Shown here piece after piece: positions 28,326-36,410 of a DNA stretch of 64,000 bases. Position numbers and translations under genes: made by a program. Position 1 is the first letter of the stretch, and each line of letters starts with the position of its first letter. The stretch is from Streptomyces sp. CB02058 (GTDB lineage: Bacteria; Actinomycetota; Actinomycetes; Streptomycetales; Streptomycetaceae): positions 1-64,000 of the forward strand of contig NZ_LIPG01000002.1 in NCBI RefSeq assembly GCF_001905505.1, read 5' to 3'. Under the pieces are notes generated by a model. It did no database searches. It was given only the letters and a program-made list of their open reading frames with translations, and was not told the DNA's origin.

Positions 28326-29256
28326 GTCCGTACCTCTCCTCGGCCTTCCAGAAGTAGACGAAGCCGCCGATGCCGCAGAGCAGCGCCCAGCCCGCCGCGA
28401 CGGCCCACACGTGCGGGGGCAGCTGCGCGCCGGTGAAGCTGTCGATCAGGGCGTAGCGCATCAGGTCGATGTAGACGGCGGCCGGGTTGCACTCCAGCGC
28501 CAGCAGGACGAGGCGCGGTACCCGGTCGGCGGTGAGCAGGGTGTCCAGGCTCCACATGACGCCCGAGGCGTACATCCAGGTGCGCAGGATGAAGGGCGTC
28601 AGCTGGGCGATGTCGGGGGTCTTGGCGGCCAGCCGGGCCATGACCATGGAGACGCCCGTGTTGAACAGCGCCTGCAGGGCGAGCGCCGGGATCGCCAGCA
28701 GCCAGGACGGCCGCGGGTACTGGCCGAACACCAGCAGGATCATGAAGAGCGCGCCCAGCGAGAACAGCAGCTGCTGGAGCTGCTGGAGCGCCAGGGCGAT
28801 CGGCAGGGACGCGCGGGGGAAGTGCAGGGCCCGGACGAGTCCGGTGTTGCCGCTGATGGCCCGGGTCCCGGCGGTGATCGAGCTGGCGGTGAAGGTCCAG
28901 ATGAAGACCCCGGTGACGAGGAAGGGCACGTAGTCGGGGACTCCGTGCTTCGTGTTCATCAGGACGCCGAAGATGAAGTAGTAGACCGTCGCGTTGAGCA
29001 GCGGGGTCATGATCTGCCAGATCTGGCCCAGCTTCGCCTGGCTGTACTGGGCGGTCAGCTTGGCCGTGGCGAAGGCGGTGATGAAGTGCCTGCGCCCCCA
29101 GAGCTGCCGGACGTACGCCCCGAGGGTCGGCCGGGCCCCGCTGACGGTCAGCCCGTGCTTCGCCGCGAGCGCGGCCAGCTCGCCGGGTTCGTACACGGGG
29201 AGGAGGGCGGAGGGAGCGGTGTCCACCGGGGCCGGCGGGGCTGCTGTCTGGCTCAC
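28318..29256 (-). CDS. tagG: teichoic-acid/polysaccharide exporter permease
   Basis: A 312-residue ABC-2 type permease. A cytoplasmic N-terminus of about 65 residues is followed by about six membrane segments, for example LLNATVYYFIFGVL, VPFLVTGVFIWTFTASS, LLFSLGALFMILLVF and VWAVAAGWALLCGIGGFVYFW. The motif TAQYSQAKLGQIWQIMTPLL is typical of TagG/Wzm proteins. With the ATPase downstream it forms an exporter for lipid-linked wall polymer. GTG 29256 is chosen (29259 also possible). It is divergent from a TetR gene with repeats in the 145-base spacer. The symbol is by family resemblance. Confidence 0.87.
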   Translation of the reverse strand: MSQTAAPPAPVDTAPSALLPVYEPGELAALAAKHGLTVSGARPTLGAYVRQLWGRRHFITAFATAKLTAQYSQAKLGQIWQIMTPLLNATVYYFIFGVLMNTKHGVPDYVPFLVTGVFIWTFTASSITAGTRAISGNTGLVRALHFPRASLPIALALQQLQQLLFSLGALFMILLVFGQYPRPSWLLAIPALALQALFNTGVSMVMARLAAKTPDIAQLTPFILRTWMYASGVMWSLDTLLTADRVPRLVLLALECNPAAVYIDLMRYALIDSFTGAQLPPHVWAVAAGWALLCGIGGFVYFWKAEERYGRG

Positions 29257-29321
29257 CACGATCGCTTTCGACGGGGGCGGGGGGAACAGGGCGGACGCAC
29301 CAGGGCCCGATGGGACGGCAC

Positions 29322-29385
29322 CGTATCGTCGCAACGCTGAGACTAGGACGTTTGTACGTCGCAACGCAACCGTTTCGTCGTTACG
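29322..29385. promoter_or_regulatory. three direct repeats between tagG and tetR, possible operator
   Basis: CGTATCGTCGCAACG (29322-29336), TTGTACGTCGCAACG (29352-29366) and CGTTTCGTCGTTACG (29371-29385) share the CGTCGCAACG core; the first two have an 11-base exact match CGTCGCAACGC. Spacing is 30 and 19 bases. The position between divergent exporter and TetR genes fits an operator for the TetR protein, although TetR sites are usually palindromic and these are direct repeats. Confidence 0.4.
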
Positions 29386-29388
29386 GTC

Positions 29389-29394
29389 TATCAT
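29389..29394 (+). promoter_or_regulatory. -10 box for a leaderless tetR transcript
   Basis: TATCAT matches TANNNT and ends 7 bases before the ATG at 29402, so transcription would start at or next to the start codon. No ribosome binding site is visible upstream of that ATG, which agrees with a leaderless mRNA. No clear -35 box is seen. Confidence 0.4.
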
Positions 29395-29401
29395 TCGGGC
29401 C

Positions 29402-30007
29402 ATGACCACCGAACGGCGAACCGGGCGCCGCACCCCGGCAGGTGCCGCGGTGCTGCGCGAGGACGTGACCGACGCGATCCGCGGCGCCGTCTTCGAGGAG
29501 CTGGCCGCCGTGGGATTCGCGCGGATGTCGATCGAGGGCATCGCCCGGCGGGCGGGGGTGGGCAAGACCGCCGTCTACCGCCGCTGGAAGTCCAAGCTCC
29601 ATCTCGTCCTGGACCTGGTCGCCGCGGTGGCGGCCCAGGGCATGCCCGCGCCCGCGACGGGTTCGCTGTACGGGGATGTGCGCGCCGTGCTCGAACTGGC
29701 TGCGTACGCCCTGCGGCACCCCGTGGCCTCGCAGGTGATCCCGGACCTGCTCGTCGAGGCGGCCCGCAACCCGGAGATCTCCGACGCCATCAAGGCCGCG
29801 CTGCTCGACCAGCAGCAGGGAGTGGCCGCCGTGGTCGTCCGGGCGGCGGTGGAGCGGGGCGAGCTGCCCGAGGGCAGCGACCCCGACCGGGCGCTGGATC
29901 TGATCGTCGGGCCGCTGTACTGGCGCCTGGTCGTGGTCCGGGGCGATCTGCCGAAGGGGTACCTGGACGACCTCGCGGCCTCGGCGGTCCGGGCGCTCAA
30001 GGCCTGA
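29402..30007 (+). CDS. TetR family transcriptional regulator
   Basis: A 201-residue repressor-type protein. The TetR helix-turn-helix lies near residues 20-66, with GFARMSIEGIARRAGVGKTA and VYRRWKSK. The C-terminal ligand domain is of the common TetR_C type, with LIVGPLYWRLVVVRGDL. It is divergent from the tagG-tagH exporter genes and probably controls them and itself; the ligand is unknown. Its last 11 bases overlap the 3' end of the converging glycosyltransferase gene. The ATG at 29402 is preceded by a -10-like box placed for a leaderless transcript. Confidence 0.9.
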   Translation: MTTERRTGRRTPAGAAVLREDVTDAIRGAVFEELAAVGFARMSIEGIARRAGVGKTAVYRRWKSKLHLVLDLVAAVAAQGMPAPATGSLYGDVRAVLELAAYALRHPVASQVIPDLLVEAARNPEISDAIKAALLDQQQGVAAVVVRAAVERGELPEGSDPDRALDLIVGPLYWRLVVVRGDLPKGYLDDLAASAVRALKA

Positions 30008-33000
30008 GGGGTCCGGCCGCGCCCAAGCCCCGGGCCTCGTCGAGCAGCCGGTCCGCGACACGGCGGGCCGCCATGCCGTCGGCCGGGCCGCAGTGGTCGC
30101 GGCGGAAGCTCTCGTACGCCTCCGCGTGCGCCGCCGCCGACGCGGGCAGGGTCCGCAGCGCCTCGGCCACCTCCTCGGTGGTGACGAGCAGGGGACCGGG
30201 GGCGCGGGTCTCGAAGTCCAGGCAGAAGCCGCGCACGGTGTCCCTGTAGTGCTCCAGGTCGTAGGTGTGGAAGAGCATCGGGCGGCCCGTGTGCGCGAAG
30301 TCGAACGCCAGCCCCGAGTAGTCGGTGAGCAGTACGTCCGCGATCAGCAGCAGTTCGGCCGCGTCCGGGTGTCCGGACACATCGCGCAGGGCGGGGTGCG
30401 CCGGCACGCTGCCCGTCACCCGGGGATGCCTGCGGACCAGCACCGTGGTGCGCCCGTCGAGGGCGTGCGCCAGCGCGGTCGGATCGAGCGCGGGATCCCA
30501 GCGGTACAGCGGTGCCGAACCGGTGGGCACGCTGCCCGGCGGGTGCGCGAGATGGTCGCGGTACGTCGGCGCGTACAGCACCACGCGGTGCCCCTCGGGG
30601 ACGCCCAGCACCCGGCGGACCCGCTCGGCCGTCTTCTCCCCGCCCGGTGCGCACAGCAGGTCGACGGCGGGGGAGCCCGCCTCCAGCACCTCGCCGCCGT
30701 AGCCCAGGGCGCGGCGGAGATGCGGGGTGGCGAAGCCGCTGGGGGAGACCAGGACCGACCACTGGGCGGATCGGTGCGCGAGGCCGGCGAGGCGCTGGTG
30801 GTCGGCGTACAGGCCGCCCGAGAGGTCCAGGCCGAAGCGGCCGAGCGGGACACCGGGCCGGATCCGCACCACCGTCTGGTCCTGGCGGCGCTCGAACCAG
30901 GCGGGCAGCGGGTCGCCCGCGACGATCCGGCGGGACCGCGCCAGCGCCTCGTACCAGGCTGCGCTGCGCTCCACGACCGGTACGGCCGTCGACGGGACCC
31001 GGGCCGCGGACCCCGCCGATCCGTCGGTGGCCCAGAGGTGCTCGACGTCGGTGCTCCGGCGCACGAGCTCGGCGTGCACGGCGCGCGAGGGTCCTTCTCC
31101 GGTGTAGAGCACGGTGTTCCGCAGGGGGAGCGCGCGCTGCGCCGGATAGTGCGCCGCCCGCAGCCGGCCCTGCCGGTACGCGCTCCGCTCGGCATCCCCG
31201 AGCGCCGGAGCGCACTGCACGGTCAGCCGGTCGCCGTGGCGGCGGTCCAGCCGGAAGAGTGCTCCGGCGGCGCCCACCGGCAGCCGTGCGGCGAGCGCGG
31301 CACCCACGCGCACGGGCCTGCCGTCGAGGAGCACCTCCCAGTCGCCCTCACGCGGCGGCCGGGCGAGCAGGGCGGAGAGGCGGTCCCGCCCCTCGTGTGC
31401 GACGGGGACGGTCACCGTCCCGCCCAGGGCGCTGTGCCGCAGGACGAACGCGCCCGCCCCGGGGGCGCCTCCGGGCCCCGGCCCGTCCTCCGTCCCGGGC
31501 GCGGCTCCCGCCCGGGCCGTGGCCCCGCGCACGCCGCCACCCCGGACCTCGATGCGGAGCCCGCCGTCCGGTGCGGGCCCGGCGTCCGTCAGGAGCGGGT
31601 CGCCGGTCACGTCCACCACCAGGAGGCCCGCCGGGTCCGCGAACACCGGCGGTCGCAGGTCCGGGCCCGCGGCGAGCGGCACGCGGGTGCCGTCGGCCGT
31701 CCGGAGCGCGGCCCGCCAGCGTCCCCGGGCGGGGCCGGCCGCGTCACCGGGCTCCACGGGCGGCACCCCGGGCTCCGCCGCCGGCCCCTCGGACTCCAGG
31801 GCCGACAGCGGAATCAGCGCGGTGAAGCCGCCCCCGTCCGCTTCCCGCACCGGGCAGACGCGCTCCTCGGCCCCCTCGCGGGTCAGCACCAGATCCGTGG
31901 GCCGCGTGGTCCCGTACAGCTCGCCGGTCAGCTCCAGCTCGCCGCACCCGCCGTCGTGGGCGACGGCGAGCGCGGGCAGCCGCGTCACCGCCAGTTCGAG
32001 CCGCCCGTCCCGGTAGCCGAGCACCGCGCGCAGCCCGCCGCCCAGGTCGTGGACCAGCGGGTGTGCCACCGCCGCCTCCACCGCCCGCAGGGCCGCCCGG
32101 CGTACGACGCCGTGCCCGGCCACCACGACGCCCACCAGCCAGTCGCCCGGCCCCAGGCGGCGGGGATCGAGGACCGCCTCGAAGCCCGCGTGGTCGTAAC
32201 GGTGCAGCTCCTGGCCGGAGTCGGCGGTGGCGCGGTCGGTCCGGACCGAGCGGACCCGCACGGCCCGCGTCCGTCCGCTCGTCGCCTCCCGCACGAGGCC
32301 CGCCTTCAGCGACTGCCGGGCCGTGGACGCCGGGAGGTTGCGGATGTACGCGTACCCGCGCAGCCGCAGCCGGCCGTCCTCGCCCCAGGACGACTCCACC
32401 AGCCGCGCCACCGCCGGGAGATCGCCCCGGCCGAGCCGCTCCGGGACGCCCCGGCCCGCGAGGACCCCGGGGTGCGCCGCGCGCCGCCGCCCCGGCACGC
32501 CCTCGACGGCGAACGTCCCCGTGCCGTTGGCCCGTTCGAAGTCCAGGACGGCCAGCAGATCGTCGAGCCTGCGCTCCCGCACCAGCCGCCACCGGACGCG
32601 CGCCTCGGCGGGCAGCCCGGCCACGGCGGCGTCGCCCGCCCGGTCGAGGAAGGCACCCGCGTCCTCCATGAACGCCGAGCGGTAGGCGGGGCCGCCCATC
32701 GGCAGCCCTTCCAGGAAGTACACGAAGTCGTCGCGCAGGCACGAGGCGTCGTAGCGCAGCCGCTGCACGGGGTCGCGGTCCGCGAGGAACGCGCTGACCT
32801 GCTCGCAGGCCGCGATCCGGTCCCGAACGCCCCGGACGTCCGTGCGCCGGCGGGTGATCGAGCCCTCCCGGACCCGCCAGTAGTAGACGTGCCGGTGCAG
32901 CACGTCGACCGATCCGGCGAGGTAGTGCGCCGGGATCATCACGGGGGTGTCCTCGTAGAGCCTGCCCACCGGGAAGGTGAAGGCGTGCCGGTCCCAGAAC

Positions 33001-33500
33001 GAGCGCCGGAACACCTTGTTCCAGGCGACGCGGTCGGCCAGCAGCCCGGCGTCCCTGGTGATGTGGGTGCGCGGGCGGTCGGCCGTCAGCCAGCGGTACT
33101 GCCAGGCCTGCTGCCTCCCCCGGTCGTTCAGCCGCCACACGTTGCCGGTGACCAGGTCCGAGCCGGTCGACTCCAGCGAGGCCAGCATCCGTTCGTACGC
33201 GTCGGGGACGACCAGGTCGTCGCTGTCGGCGAACGCCAGATAGGGAACGCCCGGGGTGGTGTGGGCGACCCCCGTGTTGCGGGCCGCGCTGAGGCCCGCG
33301 TTGGGCCGGCGGACGCAGCGGAAGCGCTCGTCACGGGCGGCGAAGTCCGCCGCGATCGCCCCGCTCCGATCCGTCGACCCGTCGTCGACGAGCACCACCT
33401 CGATGTCCCTCAGGGACTGGCCGGCCAGTGAGTCGAGGCACTCCTGGAGGTAGTCCTCGACGTTGTGCACGGGGACGACGACGCTGAGGCGTGGCTTCAT
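29997..33500 (-). CDS. GT2 plus TagF-like fusion protein A, degenerate TagF motif
   Basis: A 1167-residue protein. The N-terminal family 2 glycosyltransferase is intact: VVPVHNVEDYLQECLDSLAG, VDDGSTDRSG (39-48), ADSDD (91-95). A long middle part (about 330-780) is probably beta-rich. The C-terminal TagF-like domain (about 790-1150) has VLYAPTYRDH and LLTDYSGLAFDF. Where paralogues have WHGTPLK or HHGTPLK, this protein reads RPGVPLG (881-887), and the YPRND motif is SPAVD. The His needed by TagF-type enzymes is therefore missing. It may act only as a GT2 enzyme, or the TagF half may have a structural role. It converges on tetR with an 11-base overlap. The frame is intact, so this is not a simple pseudogene. 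Confidence 0.85.
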   Translation of the reverse strand: MKPRLSVVVPVHNVEDYLQECLDSLAGQSLRDIEVVLVDDGSTDRSGAIAADFAARDERFRCVRRPNAGLSAARNTGVAHTTPGVPYLAFADSDDLVVPDAYERMLASLESTGSDLVTGNVWRLNDRGRQQAWQYRWLTADRPRTHITRDAGLLADRVAWNKVFRRSFWDRHAFTFPVGRLYEDTPVMIPAHYLAGSVDVLHRHVYYWRVREGSITRRRTDVRGVRDRIAACEQVSAFLADRDPVQRLRYDASCLRDDFVYFLEGLPMGGPAYRSAFMEDAGAFLDRAGDAAVAGLPAEARVRWRLVRERRLDDLLAVLDFERANGTGTFAVEGVPGRRRAAHPGVLAGRGVPERLGRGDLPAVARLVESSWGEDGRLRLRGYAYIRNLPASTARQSLKAGLVREATSGRTRAVRVRSVRTDRATADSGQELHRYDHAGFEAVLDPRRLGPGDWLVGVVVAGHGVVRRAALRAVEAAVAHPLVHDLGGGLRAVLGYRDGRLELAVTRLPALAVAHDGGCGELELTGELYGTTRPTDLVLTREGAEERVCPVREADGGGFTALIPLSALESEGPAAEPGVPPVEPGDAAGPARGRWRAALRTADGTRVPLAAGPDLRPPVFADPAGLLVVDVTGDPLLTDAGPAPDGGLRIEVRGGGVRGATARAGAAPGTEDGPGPGGAPGAGAFVLRHSALGGTVTVPVAHEGRDRLSALLARPPREGDWEVLLDGRPVRVGAALAARLPVGAAGALFRLDRRHGDRLTVQCAPALGDAERSAYRQGRLRAAHYPAQRALPLRNTVLYTGEGPSRAVHAELVRRSTDVEHLWATDGSAGSAARVPSTAVPVVERSAAWYEALARSRRIVAGDPLPAWFERRQDQTVVRIRPGVPLGRFGLDLSGGLYADHQRLAGLAHRSAQWSVLVSPSGFATPHLRRALGYGGEVLEAGSPAVDLLCAPGGEKTAERVRRVLGVPEGHRVVLYAPTYRDHLAHPPGSVPTGSAPLYRWDPALDPTALAHALDGRTTVLVRRHPRVTGSVPAHPALRDVSGHPDAAELLLIADVLLTDYSGLAFDFAHTGRPMLFHTYDLEHYRDTVRGFCLDFETRAPGPLLVTTEEVAEALRTLPASAAAHAEAYESFRRDHCGPADGMAARRVADRLLDEARGLGAAGPLRP

Positions 33501-33586
33501 GTACGGCTCAACCCGGGGAAGCGCCCCGGGTCACGCCGTTGACCCGAACGGGTGAAGGATCCTAGGGCGGTCCGCGCACCGCGCAC

Positions 33587-33592
33587 TACGCT
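33587..33592 (+). promoter_or_regulatory. -10-like box before fusion gene B
   Basis: TACGCT fits TANNNT and ends 8 bases before ATG 33601, so the transcript could be leaderless. No Shine-Dalgarno sequence is visible before that ATG. The 100-base gap to the divergent gene must hold both promoters. Confidence 0.3.
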
Positions 33593-33600
33593 CGGCTGCC

Positions 33601-35598
33601 ATGCTCCTCAGTGTCGTCATGACCGTCCACCGCGTTCAGGGGTATCTGCGGGCGGCCCTGGAGTCGGTGACCGGGCAGCCGGCGGCGCGGGACTTCGAGG
33701 TGATCGCCGTCGCCCCGCCCGACGGCGGCGTGGACCTCGGCATCGCGCGGGAGTTCGCGGCGCGCGACCCCCGGGTGCGGGTGCTGCTCCTCGACCGCCC
33801 CTGGGACAGGGGCGCCGCCCGGGACGCCGGAGCGGCGGTGGCGCGGGGGGCGTATCTGCTCTTCCTCGACGGGGACGACCTGCTCCTGCCGGGTGCGGCC
33901 GGGGAGATCGCCGCGCGGCTGAGGACCGACCGCCCCGACGTGCTGCGCCTGGGCCACGACCGCATCGACCACCGGGGCGGCACCCGCCCGGGCGACGCGC
34001 TCCCCGACGCCCGCAACCAGGTCCTGCGCAGGACCTTCCTGGAGGCCCACGCCCTCCGCTTCACCGAGGGCCCGTACGACGACGTCGTGCCCGTCCACCG
34101 CGCCCTGTTCCTCGCGGCGGACGCGGGCACGCTCGATTCCCTCGACCGGATCTGCGTACGCCACCGGCTGCGCCGCACCGGCCCGTCCGCCCCCGCTCCG
34201 GGCCGCGCGCACTTCGCCGTCATCGGCGCGTACGAACGGCTGGCCGACGAGACCGGCGGGGACCCGCGCGTCGCCGCTGCCCGGACCGAGCATCTGACGG
34301 CCGTCCTCGACGACCCCGGGCGGATCGCCCCGGGGGACCGCGCCGCCTTCTTCCGCGCCGCGGGCCTGCCCGGCCGCTACTGTGCCCACCGCGTCCGCGA
34401 GGCCGTCCGCGCCGGGCGCACCCGGGCGCGGAGCGCCGTGCGCGCGGGCCGGAAGTCGCTGCGCGCCCGCGTGATGAAGGCGGTCTACCGCACGGATCTG
34501 CACCGCCCGCTGGACCCCTGCCTCGCGGTCTACGGCGCCTACTGGAACCGCGGTGTCGCCTGCAACCCCGCCGCCGTCTACGCCAAGGCCCGTGAACTCG
34601 TCCCGCACATCCGCGGGGTCTGGGTCGTGTCCTCCCGCCACCGCGACCGCATGCCACCGGGTGTGCCGTACGTCATCGAGGGCTCCCGTGCCTACTGGCG
34701 GACCATGGCCACGGCGACGTATCTCGTCAACAACTCCAGCTTCCCCGGGGGCTTCACGAAGCGGCCCGGCCAGATCTACCTCCAGACCCACCACGGGACC
34801 CCGCTGAAGACCATGGGCCTGGATCAGCGCCCCTATCCCGCGCTCACCAACGGCGTCAGCTTCGAGCGGATCGTGGCCCACACCGACCAGTGGGACTTCA
34901 GCCTCTCCTCCAACCCGCACAGCACCGAGATCTGGGACCGGGTCTACCCGTCCTCGTACGAGCAACTGCCCTACGGCTACCCGCGCAACGACGTCCTGTG
35001 CGACGCGGCCCCGGAGCGGTCGGGAAAGATCAGGGCGGAGCTCGGCATCGCGCCCGGCAGCACCGTCCTGCTGTACGCCCCGACCCACCGCGACTACCGC
35101 AGGGGCTTCCTCCCCCGGCTCGACCTGGAGGCCCTCGCCGACGCGCTGGGCCCCGGCTGGGTGCTGCTGGTGCGGGCGCACTACTTCTACGGGCGTACGT
35201 CCGGGACGGCGGCGGGGGACCGGGTCCTCGACGTCACCGGACACCCGAGCACCGAGGAACTCTGCCTGGCCTCGGACGCGTTGATCACCGACTACTCCTC
35301 CCTGATGTTCGACTACGCCTGTCTGGACCGCCCGGTGATCACCTACGCACCCGACTGGGACGCCTACCGCGCGGCCCGCGGCACCTACTTCGACCTGCTG
35401 TCCGGCACCCCGGGCGACACCCCGGGGGCGGTCGCGACCACGGAGGACGAGCTGCGCGAGGTGCTGACGAGCGGTGCGTGGAGGGCGCCGGAGGCGGACT
35501 CGCTGCGCGCCGCGTTCCGTGCCCGCTTCTGCCCGTACGACGACGGGCACGCGGCGGAGCGCGTGGTGCGGCGGGTCTTCCCCGTGCGTTCGAACTGA
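33601..35598 (+). CDS. GT2 plus TagF-like fusion protein B
   Basis: A 665-residue protein. The N-terminal GT2-like domain starts LLSVVMTVHRVQGYLRAAL and keeps FLDGDD (90-93), but the usual VDDGS nucleotide motif reads VAPPDGG, so sugar-nucleotide binding may be changed. The C-terminal glycerophosphotransferase-like domain (about 300-655) is intact: NNSSFPGGFTKRPGQIYLQ, HHGTPLKTMG (His397/His398), YPRND, VLLYAPTHRDYR and ITDYSSLMFDY. Such enzymes polymerise glycerol-phosphate or ribitol-phosphate onto lipid-linked primers on the cytoplasmic face of the membrane. It is closest in layout to fusion protein E in this window, with shared ends such as FCPYDDGHAAERVVRRVF. It is first of a plus-strand run of glycopolymer genes. 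Confidence 0.88.
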   Translation: MLLSVVMTVHRVQGYLRAALESVTGQPAARDFEVIAVAPPDGGVDLGIAREFAARDPRVRVLLLDRPWDRGAARDAGAAVARGAYLLFLDGDDLLLPGAAGEIAARLRTDRPDVLRLGHDRIDHRGGTRPGDALPDARNQVLRRTFLEAHALRFTEGPYDDVVPVHRALFLAADAGTLDSLDRICVRHRLRRTGPSAPAPGRAHFAVIGAYERLADETGGDPRVAAARTEHLTAVLDDPGRIAPGDRAAFFRAAGLPGRYCAHRVREAVRAGRTRARSAVRAGRKSLRARVMKAVYRTDLHRPLDPCLAVYGAYWNRGVACNPAAVYAKARELVPHIRGVWVVSSRHRDRMPPGVPYVIEGSRAYWRTMATATYLVNNSSFPGGFTKRPGQIYLQTHHGTPLKTMGLDQRPYPALTNGVSFERIVAHTDQWDFSLSSNPHSTEIWDRVYPSSYEQLPYGYPRNDVLCDAAPERSGKIRAELGIAPGSTVLLYAPTHRDYRRGFLPRLDLEALADALGPGWVLLVRAHYFYGRTSGTAAGDRVLDVTGHPSTEELCLASDALITDYSSLMFDYACLDRPVITYAPDWDAYRAARGTYFDLLSGTPGDTPGAVATTEDELREVLTSGAWRAPEADSLRAAFRARFCPYDDGHAAERVVRRVFPVRSN

Positions 35599-35688
35599 AC
35601 ACCGGGGTCACCCGTACGGGGCGCTCCCTCCGCATCCCGTCGTCGTTGTGCTCAACAGCGCGCGCACAAGGCAACGTTGGGAGACGTC

Positions 35689-36399
35689 ATGCACCGGTCC
35701 GCCTACGAGCAGATGCGATTCTGCATCGAGGAGTATCTGCCCACGTCCCGCAGGTACCGTGTCGTGGACCTCGGTTCGCGGATCTCCGGCAAGCAGACCC
35801 GCACCCACCGGGGCCTCCTGGCCGGCCACGACATCGACTACTTCGGGGTGGACGTCCAGGACGGCCCCAACGTCGACGCGGTCATGAAGCGCCCCTACCG
35901 CATCCCCGCGAAGTCCCGGAGCGCCGATGTGGTGCTGTCCGGGCAGGCGTTCGAGCACATCCCCTTCTTCTGGGTGTCGATGATGGAGATCGCCCGGGTG
36001 CTCAAGCCCGGCGGCCACGCCTTCATCACCGCGCCCTCGCGCGGCCATGTCCACGACGCGCAGGACTGCTGGCGCTACTACCCCGACGGGTTCCGGGCGA
36101 TGGCCGCGCACTCGGGCCTCGAACTCCGCGAGGCGTACACGGACTTCCCGCCCACGAAGGGCATCTGGCACGACTACCGGTCCATCGACACCAAGGCCGC
36201 CTACTGGGGCGACTCCGTCGGCGTCTTCCGCAGGCCGGCGAACTATCCCCGCCTCACCATGTTCGCGGTGCGGGAGGCGGCCGTGTGGTGGGCCAACCGG
36301 GTCGGGGGAGTGGACCGGGTTCCGCTGCCGCGCCCGCTGGACGGCAGGGAGCGGTGCGGGCGGCCGGACACCCGTGCGGTCCCATCAACGACAGGTTGA
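35689..36399 (+). CDS. class I SAM-dependent methyltransferase
   Basis: A 236-residue methyltransferase. Motif I is RVVDLGSRISGKQ near residues 23-35. The downstream segment SADVVLSGQAFEHIPFFW is typical of methyltransferase domain 11, and MEIARVLKPGGHAFITAPS corresponds to the post-motif strand. The acceptor is unknown; by context it may methylate a sugar or phosphate end of a wall polymer. ATG 35689 is preferred; a TTG at 35677 would add four residues. It lies 90 bases after the fusion gene B stop and 11 bases before the next methyltransferase gene, so the pair is probably one transcript. Confidence 0.83.
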   Translation: MHRSAYEQMRFCIEEYLPTSRRYRVVDLGSRISGKQTRTHRGLLAGHDIDYFGVDVQDGPNVDAVMKRPYRIPAKSRSADVVLSGQAFEHIPFFWVSMMEIARVLKPGGHAFITAPSRGHVHDAQDCWRYYPDGFRAMAAHSGLELREAYTDFPPTKGIWHDYRSIDTKAAYWGDSVGVFRRPANYPRLTMFAVREAAVWWANRVGGVDRVPLPRPLDGRERCGRPDTRAVPSTTG

Positions 36400-36410
36400 C
36401 GAAAGATGAC

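Noticed and set aside
29997..33500. Fusion gene A as a pseudogene
   Set aside because: The frame is intact over 1167 codons, with normal codon bias and well-kept motifs elsewhere. Only specific active-site residues are changed.
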